DNA of 43,101 nucleotides from Phycisphaera sp. (GTDB lineage Bacteria > Planctomycetota > Phycisphaerae > Phycisphaerales > Phycisphaeraceae). The stretch covers positions 1 to 43,101 of the forward strand of contig JANQPR010000056.1 in NCBI GenBank assembly GCA_028285385.1. Direction: 5' to 3'. The notes under the pieces were generated by a model. That model saw only the letters and a program-made list of their open reading frames with translations. It did not search any database and was not told where the DNA came from. Shown in pieces: positions 26,093-35,352 of the stretch (its first letter is position 1; every line of letters begins with the position of its first letter). Position numbers and translations under genes: made by a program.

Positions 26093-28876
26093 TTAACGCG
26101 CGTCGTGAGAAACCTGCAGCGTGACGATCTGCTTGGGGGCAAGCGAGAGTGCGATCAAGCCAGCGCTTGCGTCGATCGGCTTGCCGAGCGGGGTGCTTTC
26201 GAAGTCAACACGTTGGGCCAACCAAGCCTGCTTGCTCGCCGGGGCGTTGGACGAGAGCCGGAGCTTGCAGTCCGCGTCGGTGGTCTGCGGGTTGAACAGC
26301 CGCACTTCCATCGCGTCGCCTTCGACGCGGATACTCGACACGACGACTGGGCCTTCGACCGCGAAATACCCATCGCGCGGCGGTAGCGCCACGGCCGGTG
26401 GAGGCTCGCCCAGGTCTGCCGGGTGGAGTTGGACGTACCGGCCGCAGGCGTTTAGATGCTGACCCAGCTCTGTGAGGAAAACCCGGTCGGGCTCACCCGT
26501 GAGCGGCACGATGCTGAAGTCGAAGTCGAGAGGGCCCTGCAGTTGCCCATCCGGCTCGCCATTGGTGAAGACGGTGCGCTGTGTCGCGCGGAGCAGCGTC
26601 AGCGCGATGGGCCGGTCGGGCAGGTCACGCACCGCGGACTCCATCAGGCCGGCGGCGACGACGGCAAGGCCACGCTGCCCGCGATGCACGCTACACCAAC
26701 TCTGCTGCGGCTTGGTCTCCAGCTCGCGATCGCGGTACTCGGCGTTGTTTTCCCGCAATGCGATCGCGCGCTCGACGACGTCGAACGGTGTGTCGGCGAG
26801 ATAGGTGTCGGCTTCACAACCGGTCGGGAACTGAACCCGCAGCCGATGATCCCGGACGTTGTTCTCGACGCGGCAACGGACGTCGACGCGTTCGGCGCCA
26901 GCGCGGAGCATGATCCGGGTGTCGATCACCAGTGTCTCCAGACGTTCGGAGCGCTGCTGCCGGTGACGATCAAACTCTGAGGGCACGGAGAACTCGGTGC
27001 GCAAACGGAGCGTGGCTTGGAGCGGGCCGTCTTCGACGAGCGAAACCTGGTGGCGGGAGCCGTTGGAGACGTAGGCTTGGTCGTTCACGGGGGGCTCGAA
27101 GGTCCAGCCGTCGCCGATGTCGCCGCGGTTCTCGAAGTTCAGCAGGTTGCGGTAGACCTGACCGGTCCGGTGGTCGGTTAGGCAGAGCGTGCCGTCGGTC
27201 TCGACGGTGACGGTGAGGAGTTCATTTCGCAGAGTCCGCACGTCCGTCGCCAGCGCGGGACCGCTGTGATCGCCTTGGGCGACGTCGGTTGATTTGGCCG
27301 GGGCGACGCGCAGCGTGGTGTAGCCAAGCGCCGGCAGGTCAGCGCGGACGGCGAGGCGTACGCGGTCGGTAAAGCCTTTGTCCGGCGAGTGGTTGCGCCG
27401 CTTGTCGACCCGCACGAGGCCGACGTGTTGCCCGAGGCGTTGGAACGGCAGCGCGTCGCCTTCTGCATCGAGCAGCCGCAGGTTCACGTAGGGCTCAGAC
27501 TTGTTGCCGAAGCGTTCGGGGCGCGGCCAGTTCGAGGGAACTTCGAGTTCCAGCTCGACCACGTCGTTGGTGCCCCGGGGCAGCGGGTTGAAGACGACCA
27601 CCCGGTGTTCTTCCGGTGCCTGCTCCAGCGAGATAGCGCGGGCGAAGCCATGGGTCGCGGTGTCAGTTACAACGCCGGCCAGGTCGAGGCACTGTCGGAA
27701 GCGGTACGCCATGTCACGGTGTACGGCGTCGATGCTGCAGCCGCAGATCGAGTCGTGCGGGTGGTTCTGCAGTAAGTACTTCCACGCTCGGTCAAGGAAG
27801 CCCGGCGCCGCGGTGCGGAGACCGATGCGCTGCGCCGCCCAGTTCCACGGCTCGGCCCAGTGGCACAGCGTTGCCTGCGCTCGGCAGTTCTCCTGCTTGA
27901 TCCAGATGCGGCTGGCGAGGGTGCCGCCCGTAAGCCACTGCTGCTCAATGTCGATCGACTCGCGCCCCGGTTCGATCAGTTCGCCTTCGACCACGGTCTT
28001 GATGCGGTTCTTTTGCGCTAGCATCGTGGTTTGGTAGTCGTCCAGCGAACCGTGCCGGAGCACAAAACGTTCGTCGTCGTGGTTGGTCAGGATTTCTCGC
28101 CAAGCGGCTTCGAACTCCGGGTTGATCTGGAGGTGATCGGGCCCGTGAAACAGAAGCACGTCTTCGATCTCGGTGCGTTCGGCTTCGTCAATCAGAAACT
28201 TGGTCAGCCGCTCCTCGATCGCATCGGGCGTGAGCTCCAGCTTGCCGGCGTGGTCGGTGAAGTTGGTGACGTGGACGGCGACCCCCCAGTAGCCATTGGT
28301 CCCGAAGCGGTAGCACGGCAGCTCGGTGCCATCGGCCCCCTGCCAGCGCACGTGCCGAACGGTGTGGGCGTTGACGCCGCGCCACAGGAACCCGCCCTTG
28401 ATGCCGAAGCCGCGGAACAGCTGCGGCATCTGGCTGTTGTGGCCAAACAGGTCGCAGAGGAAGCCGGTATTCGATGGCTCGGTCCCGAGCGAACGCACCA
28501 GGTCACGGCCGCGGCGGATGTTGCGGATCAATGACTCGCCCGAGACGAGAAACTCGTCGGGAAGGTTGTACCAGGGGCCGGCGACAATCGCGCCGTCCTG
28601 CAGCGCCTTGAGAAGCAGATCGCGACGTTCGGGGCGGACCTCCAAGTAGTCCTCGAGCACGATGGCCTGGCCATCGCAATAAAAAGGGCCGGTGGCGTCG
28701 CCGGACTCGTAAAGATCGAGCACGTCGTCGACGAGTTCGGCCAGTTGGGCGCGGAAAACCTGGAAGCTGCGGTACCACTCGCGGTCCCAGTGACTGCTGA
28801 GCACATACCACGCGACGCGCGTCTTGGGGACCGACGCGCGCTGAGCCGGGGTGGTCGCGTGTGAGGGGTACTGCAT
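26093..28876 (-). CDS. GH38 alpha-mannosidase-like glycoside hydrolase
   Basis: A 927-residue enzyme. 'SSHWDREWYRSF' supplies the zinc ligands His29 and Asp31. 'GFLCDLFGHNSQMPQLF' gives the GH38 nucleophile Asp142. 'LLQNHPHDSICGCS' supplies the further zinc ligand His and the acid-side Asp typical of the family. A long beta-sandwich domain follows. Its size and motif order fit bacterial GH38 alpha-mannosidases, which remove alpha-mannose; other alpha-glycosides are possible for distant members. No signal peptide is seen with the ATG at 28876, so it is probably cytoplasmic; longer starts (28942) are possible. It is downstream of the large GH-A gene. Confidence 0.85.
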   Translation of the reverse strand: MQYPSHATTPAQRASVPKTRVAWYVLSSHWDREWYRSFQVFRAQLAELVDDVLDLYESGDATGPFYCDGQAIVLEDYLEVRPERRDLLLKALQDGAIVAGPWYNLPDEFLVSGESLIRNIRRGRDLVRSLGTEPSNTGFLCDLFGHNSQMPQLFRGFGIKGGFLWRGVNAHTVRHVRWQGADGTELPCYRFGTNGYWGVAVHVTNFTDHAGKLELTPDAIEERLTKFLIDEAERTEIEDVLLFHGPDHLQINPEFEAAWREILTNHDDERFVLRHGSLDDYQTTMLAQKNRIKTVVEGELIEPGRESIDIEQQWLTGGTLASRIWIKQENCRAQATLCHWAEPWNWAAQRIGLRTAAPGFLDRAWKYLLQNHPHDSICGCSIDAVHRDMAYRFRQCLDLAGVVTDTATHGFARAISLEQAPEEHRVVVFNPLPRGTNDVVELELEVPSNWPRPERFGNKSEPYVNLRLLDAEGDALPFQRLGQHVGLVRVDKRRNHSPDKGFTDRVRLAVRADLPALGYTTLRVAPAKSTDVAQGDHSGPALATDVRTLRNELLTVTVETDGTLCLTDHRTGQVYRNLLNFENRGDIGDGWTFEPPVNDQAYVSNGSRHQVSLVEDGPLQATLRLRTEFSVPSEFDRHRQQRSERLETLVIDTRIMLRAGAERVDVRCRVENNVRDHRLRVQFPTGCEADTYLADTPFDVVERAIALRENNAEYRDRELETKPQQSWCSVHRGQRGLAVVAAGLMESAVRDLPDRPIALTLLRATQRTVFTNGEPDGQLQGPLDFDFSIVPLTGEPDRVFLTELGQHLNACGRYVQLHPADLGEPPPAVALPPRDGYFAVEGPVVVSSIRVEGDAMEVRLFNPQTTDADCKLRLSSNAPASKQAWLAQRVDFESTPLGKPIDASAGLIALSLAPKQIVTLQVSHDAR

Positions 28877-28959
28877 TCGTGTCACTGTGGCGATTCCTGG
28901 GATGCTTAGTTCGACGCGAACTCGAGAATGAGGTGGCGACATCAACGTATGGACATCGG

Positions 28960-31098
28960 CTACGAAAAGGTACGCGGGCATGAATCACAACTGCCGTGAA
29001 GAGTCAGGTCGTCATCCGTGGTCATCGACTTGATTGGGGATCGGCGACCATGCGTGAGGGCCAGCAAGCCCGCAAGCAGCGCGAACCCGGCCACCGGCTC
29101 GGGGATGGGATCGAGGGCCGACAGATCCGGAGCCGCCGAGCCGCCCCACTGCTGGAGCACGAGGTCCAAGTCGCCCTGGGCGACGAAGCGGTCACCGGTA
29201 TAGTCGCCGGTGCCCCAGGTCGCGTCGTTGCGGCCCCAGTTCTGCAGCACGGCGTCTAGGTCACTCTGGTCAATGAAGTTGTCGAGGTTCGCGTCGCCCC
29301 GGAGCACGCCCTTGAGGCTGAGCCATTCGTCCACATCGGTCTGATCAACGTCGGCACCATCGGCCGAACCGTCAAGGTCGAAAAGCGGGCTGGAGGGGTT
29401 GGATGCGTCGAGTTGTGAAATGAGCGCTTCGAGGTCATCGATATCGAGCGTCCCGTCATTGTCGAAGTCGCCGATGGGCGCTTCGTCAGACAGGGTGATG
29501 AACGAGATCGAGTACGCAGGAAGTGACAACGAAAGCCCCGAAACGGGAAATAGCGACGCGTTCTCTGTGATCGGCGTGAGCGGCGCGTTTGCCTGCTGCC
29601 AGACCGGTGTTTCGCCGGTGATGGAAACGGTCTCGTAACCGTTCGCTCCGCTGTCGTCGGCGTGATAGGTCACGCGGTCCGCGTTGCGATACCACCCGTA
29701 GTTGGCGAGTTCAAAGTCGCGGCTCCCGCCATCACGGTTGATCACGACGAGCACAAGCTCCTGATCGCTGCCGAAACCGGCGGCCTGAAAAACTTTTGCG
29801 CCGCTTTCGCCTTCGACCGTGACGCCCAAGAGCGGGTTGGAGTCCGGCTCAACAGGGTGCATGGTGTCGGAAGTGGTCGCGACGTCGGAGAGGTGTGCGA
29901 AGACCTGCCCCGAGGCGTTGATGCGGGCGAAGTTGTTGTCGATCGTCAGGCCCAGGCCCCAGCCGTTGCTGTTGCTGACGCTGTGGTGGTTGAGAACCGT
30001 GAAATCGTCTGGGGCGTTCACGGCGGTGAGGATGAAAGACGCCTGGTACAGCGCGTTCCATGCGGTGTTGGCAGTGGCCTGGATCCACTGGCCGTTGGGG
30101 CTGGTCGCCGGGGAGTGGCCGTAGGCGATGACGTTGTACTCGGTGATCCAGATCGGCAGGTCGCCGTACTGGGCTGCGGACACCCCAGCGGCCTTGTGCA
30201 TGGTGAGCTGCGGAAAGGCGAGAAAAGTCTTGGCGAGTTGGCTGGGGGCGACGCCGTCGAGACGGTCTTCCTCCATCGCGTAGTGGTGCAGGATCATTGC
30301 GTCGTAGACCGGGTCGGGGACGCCATTGGAAAAACGGGCGGCGTACACCTGATCGTTCCAGTCCTTGTTCCAGCCGGTCCCGGCCGAGTCGTTGGTGAAC
30401 ACCTCTTGCTCGCGGAACACCGCGCCGATCTTCGCGTCGGGGTCGAGAATACGGATTGCCTGGGAGGCGTTGTTGAACCGGGAGACGTAGTTGCCGCCGG
30501 CGTTGAAGCCGGCGAACTCGTTGCCCCAGAAGTACGTCTCGTTGTCGATCTCGACGCGGTCGAAGGCGTCGCCCTGGTTGTGCAGGTGGATGAACATGTT
30601 CTGCGCGTCGGCCTCGCGCGTCGTGACGTTGGCCGTCCACTGCACGCGATTCAGTTCGGCCGCGGCGGCGAAGTCCGCGAAGCTGTCGGTGTTAAACGTC
30701 CCAACCGGCTGGCTGTTTACCCAGTCATTCGCCCCGTTGTTGACAAACCACGGGTCCGGCCAGATGGCCAAGATTTCTGCTTCGGGGACGAACCGACCGG
30801 TGTCCCACTCCCAGAACGAGTCGGGGCTGCCCGAGATGTAGCGCATGTTCTGCACGCCCAGGGCTTTGATCAGGTTGCGGTACCTCGTCTGGCCCATGGG
30901 GTTGCCGTAGTTGGCGAAGTTGTCGTTGGCCCCAAACAGATCACGATTGACAGGCACCCCCGCGCCAACCCCGGCGGCCGAAGCCGGTGCCGTTGACGCA
31001 CCCACGGCCATGGCAACCCCCAACCCCGCACAAAACGCGAGAGGCAGAACAGGGACGCTCAGTTTTCGACGATCGAAGTGATGCACAATCTGTATCAT
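28960..31098 (-). CDS. Clan GH-A glycoside hydrolase with dockerin-like repeats and PEP-CTERM, paralogue 2
   Basis: A 712-residue secreted enzyme. Signal peptide 'VPVLPLAFCAGLGVAMAVGASTAPASA' (in part), then a TIM barrel with 'VEIDNETYFWGNEF' (acid/base Glu187) and 'PIWITEFNVIAYG' (nucleophile Glu). A beta-sandwich ends 'LSLPAYSISFITL', then EF-hand-type repeats with 'DFDNDGTLDIDDLEAL' and 'GDANLDNFIDQSDLDAVLQNWG', then a PEP-CTERM segment 'PIPEPVAGFALLAGLLALTHGRR'. About 27 further residues continue past the Arg cluster, which is unusual. The ATG at 31098 follows GGGAGG at nine bases and lies inside operator C. It is closely related to the gene at 15102. The product is probably surface-attached. 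Confidence 0.82.
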   Translation of the reverse strand: MIQIVHHFDRRKLSVPVLPLAFCAGLGVAMAVGASTAPASAAGVGAGVPVNRDLFGANDNFANYGNPMGQTRYRNLIKALGVQNMRYISGSPDSFWEWDTGRFVPEAEILAIWPDPWFVNNGANDWVNSQPVGTFNTDSFADFAAAAELNRVQWTANVTTREADAQNMFIHLHNQGDAFDRVEIDNETYFWGNEFAGFNAGGNYVSRFNNASQAIRILDPDAKIGAVFREQEVFTNDSAGTGWNKDWNDQVYAARFSNGVPDPVYDAMILHHYAMEEDRLDGVAPSQLAKTFLAFPQLTMHKAAGVSAAQYGDLPIWITEYNVIAYGHSPATSPNGQWIQATANTAWNALYQASFILTAVNAPDDFTVLNHHSVSNSNGWGLGLTIDNNFARINASGQVFAHLSDVATTSDTMHPVEPDSNPLLGVTVEGESGAKVFQAAGFGSDQELVLVVINRDGGSRDFELANYGWYRNADRVTYHADDSGANGYETVSITGETPVWQQANAPLTPITENASLFPVSGLSLSLPAYSISFITLSDEAPIGDFDNDGTLDIDDLEALISQLDASNPSSPLFDLDGSADGADVDQTDVDEWLSLKGVLRGDANLDNFIDQSDLDAVLQNWGRNDATWGTGDYTGDRFVAQGDLDLVLQQWGGSAAPDLSALDPIPEPVAGFALLAGLLALTHGRRSPIKSMTTDDDLTLHGSCDSCPRTFS

Positions 31099-31101
31099 AC
31101 A
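31091..31101 (+). promoter_or_regulatory. AraR-like operator, site C (overlaps start codon)
   Basis: TGTATCATACA, identical to site B. The minus-strand ATG at 31098 is made from the palindrome itself, so repressor bound here would block translation-initiation-region transcription. Confidence 0.68.
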
Positions 31102-31264
31102 TAAATTCCTCCCGTTTCCAACTACTGTTATTAACATCGTTAAAATGTTGCAAATAATATATTTATGAATCGTATTCACATGCCCCTCGTGGCTGCATAC
31201 AGACATGGCCGTCGTACACAGTGCCAGATGTCCAGCCATCGTGAGCGGGACCGGCCCGAGGGAG

Positions 31265-33564
31265 TCAGTCTGCGCCTGCTGTGATCAGGACTAACGAGTA
31301 TGGCGGCAGGTCGAAGGTGTCTCCGACCTTACCCAAGGTCCGAAGCGTCGAGGCGTCGCCGACGTACCGGCTCGGGTCGGTCGACCAGCGTTCATAACCG
31401 GACGCCGCCAAGTTCAGTGCGGCAAGGTCTGCCGACACGGCCGCCGGGGAGAGGTTGAACATCACGGCGTTGCGGCCGTCAATCCCATCGGCGCGAAAAA
31501 AGACCCAGCCGCCGACCAGTTCGACCATCGCGCCGCGGGGGGTCTCGAACGCAGCCTCGGGCCGAAAGTCGATCGCGGCGGCGCGCTTCATGCCGTTTGC
31601 GGCGCGGCCGAAGACGGCGGTCACCAGACCGATCGCGGTCGGGCTTTGTGGCTTCACGGATGGCGGCGACGCCGCGGTCACGCCGCGGAACGTGTCGCCG
31701 GCCTCGGGGTGCATCGCCGTGAACAAGACCCCGCCGGTGAGGTTGTGCAGGTTGAGCAGTTGCACCCCCGGCTCTTCCAGGAACGCGTGGTACTGGGAGA
31801 TCAACGCCAATCCTTGAGCCCAGGTGTGCCGGACGCCGCCGTGCCAGTCGTTGCAGTTGAACTCGGTGAGCCACAGCGCCAGCGGTCGGTCAAAGTCGGA
31901 GGCGTGCTTCGCGCGAAGGTGCGTAAAGTCGTCGGCAGGTACGCCGATCATGAACTGCACCGCCTTGGGGTCGGCGAGCAGCTCGCGTTGCCGCCGCTGG
32001 ACCGCCTCGTTGCCCCAGTGCGACTCACGCGGCGCGTCAACCAGCGCGACACCGGCGTAGGGGTGGTACGTCACCGCATCGATGTCGGAACCGACGTGAG
32101 GCGCGATCTGCGCATTCCAAGTGCGGCGACGCTCACTCACGCTTGGCGACTCGGACTCCGAGCCGATCACGGCCACGAGCGCTTCGGGGAACTTGGCCTT
32201 GATCGCCGCAGCCCACCGGTTCGCGTCCCGGATGTAGTCGATCGGCGTCGGGTAACGGTCGTGCACCAGCGGCTCGGCCCCGGGACCAAAGAAGTACTCG
32301 TTGCCCAACTCGACGTAACGCACCGGCATGCCCAGATCGCGCGCCCGCCGGAGTTGGCCGAGTTGATCGTCCAGGTCCTTCGTGATCATGTTCAGCATGT
32401 AGACCGGCTCGAACCCCAGCGCGGCGTGACCCTGCGCGAAGTTGTCGAGGGTATACCGGCCCTCTTGCCCCACCATCTCCTGCACCCAGTACATCATCCG
32501 TTCGGCCGGGGCGTGGCGATCGATCCAGCCGGTGTCCCAGTCCCAGTAGTTGCCCAGCGTTCCGGCTGGGTAGCGCAGGTTCCCGACGGACAGCGTCTTG
32601 GCCGCCTCGACAAACTTCGGGTCGTCCCAAGCCTGGCGGTGGCTGGTCAGGTTGGCGTTGTAGCCGAACAGATGCGGGGGATGGCGTGGGCGTCGCCGAG
32701 CGCGGCGGTCAGTTGCTCGGCCGGCAGGAAGAGTCCGGTGTCTTCGAGCGCCCGGCTGGCCAACTGGGAGTCCAACGCTACCGTGCCCGCGGCGGCCGCA
32801 TCGCCTTCTTCCTGCGGGTACTCGATCTCCAAGCCCGCCGCGACCAGACGCCGGGTCGTCTGGCCGAATGCCTTGCGGATTTCGAAGAACGGGTGCAGCG
32901 TCTGGCCGGCACCCGAAAGCTCACCGAGCGAAGCGAGCTCTTTTAGCAACTCACGGCGGCCGAGCGAAACCTGCGCCTCTCCATCAGCGATTGTCAGGGT
33001 CAACGGCTGGTGGTTCAGCCGCTTGATGTCACGCACCGTGCGTTCGGCGAGGGTGATTTCGTCGCTGCCGAAACAGGTCTTCATCGCGACGTGTAGCCCC
33101 CGCTTCCTGGCGTCTTCGGAATCCACGAAGCCGAGCTGCGCCCAAACCACCGACACGCCGCTGCCTTTAGGCATCCAGCCCAGCAGGACAGGCGCTCCGG
33201 CCTCTTCCTTGCCGCGGAAAGTCGGCGCCTCAGCCAGGTGCACGGTCAGCGTCGCGGTCGGCGGGTCTGCGAACACCACGCCAGGGCTGATCCGCACCGC
33301 CCGCGCCAGCGCGAAACCACCGTCAGGCTGACCGTCACTGGATGCGCTGGCCGTGAGCATCAGGCCTTCCCGTGTTTGCTCCAGAGAACCGTCGGCTTGC
33401 GAGCCGGGTCGGGCCCAGGTCTCGAGCTGGTAGAGGCCGCTCCACTCCGCCGCATCGAGGTCGGTGAAGTCGTCTTGCACCGACAACATATCCTCCGCCA
33501 CGACGGACGCCGCGAAGGCTTGCAAGCCGAGGAAAAGCAGCACGATCGGAAGCCAATGCGTCAT
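31265..33564 (-). pseudogene. Clan GH-A glycoside hydrolase, paralogue 3, interrupted by one frameshift
   Basis: Read as one gene, this encodes a secreted protein of about 766 residues: signal peptide 'MTHWLPIVLLFLGLQAFAASVVAED', a lectin-like beta-sandwich (30-230), then a TIM barrel with 'HLFGYNANLT', 'LRYPAGTLGNYWDWDTGW', 'VRYVELGNEYFF' (acid/base Glu) and 'LALWLTEFNC' (nucleophile Glu), and a beta-sandwich ending 'FDLPPYSLVLIT'. The frame breaks at 32676-32680: with one more G in this run (plus strand) the frame reads '...GDAHAIPPHLFGYNANL' without a stop. Total length 2300 bases is one short of a multiple of three. The shift may be a genuine mutation or a sequencing error. Confidence 0.8.
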
Positions 33565-33668
33565 CAAAGGCACCTGTCGAAAGAGGAGTAGATTGATGAG
33601 AATCTGAAGTTGCCCCGTCCAACGGTCAGCAAGATGACGCGACAGCCACCTAACACGCATGGCTCAAC

Positions 33669-35219
33669 TCAGCGCGCTGCCGCGGCTTGCCCCTGCCGAT
33701 GAAGCGCGTGCGGCAGCCACTGCATGGTTTTTCCATCGGCAAAATCGAAATTCCAGGTGACCGTGCCGCCGCGGCGCGACGGCGCGACGCCGGCACCGGG
33801 TCGCTTGAGGACCGCGACCAGTTTGTGCTTCCCGGCCGACAGGTCGAGGGTGGCGTAGGTGTTCGGCGGGGCCAGGTGCGGCGAGGCCATCATCCGCCCG
33901 CTCGCGTCGCGTCCAAAGAGGTACCTACCATCCAGCCAGACCGCGGTCTCCGCCTCGCTGCTGAAGCAGACCTTGCAGCGTTGCGGTGTATCGAGCGTGA
34001 AGGGGATCGTCAGGTGCATCAGGTCCATGCCGTCGGGGTACTGCTCGGGGAACAGCGGCATGTGCTGCCGCGGCATGCGTACCGTTTCGGCGTCGTCTGG
34101 TATCGGCGGCGCCTCGGCGAACGGGGACGGCATCCAGTTGAAGCCTAGGAAGTAGTGCTGGCCCCGCAGCGTGAAGTAACCGACCGTCGCGTCGTAGGCG
34201 AGCGCACCGGTATCTTGGGGCGGCGTGGTTGCTTCGGGCTCGCGGTAGTTCAGGCGTTCCCGCAGGTCGAGCACTAGGTCGGTGAAGCCGTCGAGCGTAG
34301 CCGGGGGCGTGATGTTGGTGATCTTGGGGTCGACGACAAGCGTCTTGCCGATCGGCTCGAGCCAGCGGTCCGGGATGCAGTCGGGGTCGAGGATGCCCAG
34401 CAGCGAGCCGACGGTAGCGGCGGTGCAGTCGGTGTCCTGCCCGCAGTTGGTGGCGATGCAGATGGTGTCGCCGAAGTCGCCCTTGCCCGCAAGCCAAGAC
34501 AGAACGATGAACGCAAGGTTCATCACCACATGCGTGAAGTCGGGGTCGTGGTAGTGTTCGAGAATCTGCTCGCGGACCTGCCGCCAGTCGCCCGACGCCG
34601 CCCACCACTTCCGCGTGTTCAGGATGGCTTGCTTGACATGGCTTTCCTCGGGCAGTTTGCAGAGCGCAACGTCGAGCAGGCGGTCCGGGTCGGATTCGAC
34701 GAACGCCGCGGCTTCGAGTCGGGCCAGAAACTGCTCGGCCCAAATGCCGTCACGCTCGTGGTCCACGCAAGCGTCTTCGTAGGCGTAACTGCCCGCTAGG
34801 TCCGGGTCGCCCGCGGCCAGGCAGGCCCACACCTCGCTGCGGATCGCGGCGCCCATGCCCTCGATCCACCAGTTGTCGAAGCTGCCTGTCACGGGCGGCT
34901 GCAGTCCCATCTCGAGGTTGCGCTTGCAGACGCCGTACTCGCCCCACGGGAAATCGACGCGGTGCTGCCACGCTTCGGCCAACACGTGCCGATCGACTCG
35001 CACGTCGTCGCCCATCTCGTCAAGCACGCACGCCCAGAGCACCTGCAGGTCCAGGTCGTCGTTGGCCACCATCTCGGTGGGCACCGGATCGTAGAACGTC
35101 AGGTCGTTGGGGCCGTCGAAGCCTTCCCATGGCATGCCAAGCGTGCCGCCCACCGCCTTGCCCAGCCAGCACGCGTGGACCTGACGACGGAGGCGTTGAG
35201 GATCGAGCGAGGTCGGCAT
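33669..35219 (-). CDS. ADP-ribosylglycohydrolase-fold protein with C-terminal extra domain
   Basis: A 516-residue protein. The N-terminal about 330 residues are an ADP-ribosylglycohydrolase (ARH) fold: 'GKAVGGTLGMPWEG', 'NDDLDLQVLW' (52-61; metal Asp residues) and 'NCGQDTDCTAATVGSLLG' (258-275; Asp262 and Asp264, the second metal site). The C-terminal about 180 residues ('GYFTLRGQHYFLGFN' to 'WNFDFADGKTMQWLP') form a predicted beta-sandwich resembling carbohydrate-binding modules. ARH proteins remove ADP-ribose from proteins, but ones found inside polysaccharide loci have no proven substrate; O-glycosidic cleavage of the local glycan is possible. It lies 105 bases before the GH-A gene and is its probable operon partner. 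Confidence 0.8.
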   Translation of the reverse strand: MPTSLDPQRLRRQVHACWLGKAVGGTLGMPWEGFDGPNDLTFYDPVPTEMVANDDLDLQVLWACVLDEMGDDVRVDRHVLAEAWQHRVDFPWGEYGVCKRNLEMGLQPPVTGSFDNWWIEGMGAAIRSEVWACLAAGDPDLAGSYAYEDACVDHERDGIWAEQFLARLEAAAFVESDPDRLLDVALCKLPEESHVKQAILNTRKWWAASGDWRQVREQILEHYHDPDFTHVVMNLAFIVLSWLAGKGDFGDTICIATNCGQDTDCTAATVGSLLGILDPDCIPDRWLEPIGKTLVVDPKITNITPPATLDGFTDLVLDLRERLNYREPEATTPPQDTGALAYDATVGYFTLRGQHYFLGFNWMPSPFAEAPPIPDDAETVRMPRQHMPLFPEQYPDGMDLMHLTIPFTLDTPQRCKVCFSSEAETAVWLDGRYLFGRDASGRMMASPHLAPPNTYATLDLSAGKHKLVAVLKRPGAGVAPSRRGGTVTWNFDFADGKTMQWLPHALHRQGQAAAAR

Positions 35220-35290
35220 GGGGATAGTTCCGTGGGCGCGGGGGAGGGCGTGTAAAACACGTCGTCATCAAACCTGAATCAGACCTTAAG

Positions 35291-35322
35291 AAAAAAGCCG
35301 GCGGGGCCATTAAGGACCGCCG
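35291..35322 (-). terminator. Rho-independent terminator of the PEP-CTERM gene at 35353
   Basis: On the minus strand CGGCGG ... CCGCCG (35317-35322 with 35299-35304) forms a stem, followed by GC and six Ts (35296-35291). It lies 31 bases past the stop and ahead of the ADP-ribosylglycohydrolase start. Confidence 0.8.
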
Positions 35323-35352
35323 TCGACGAGAGAGTGAGAACAAGCAAATCGT

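Noticed and set aside
29662-30996. A 444-codon plus-strand open frame opposite the GH-A/PEP-CTERM gene, and similar long frames at 31646-33331 and 16748-18022
   Set aside because: They are antisense shadows in high-GC DNA: Val/Gly/Arg-rich, no domain motifs, and fully overlapping genes with clear catalytic motifs and signal peptides.
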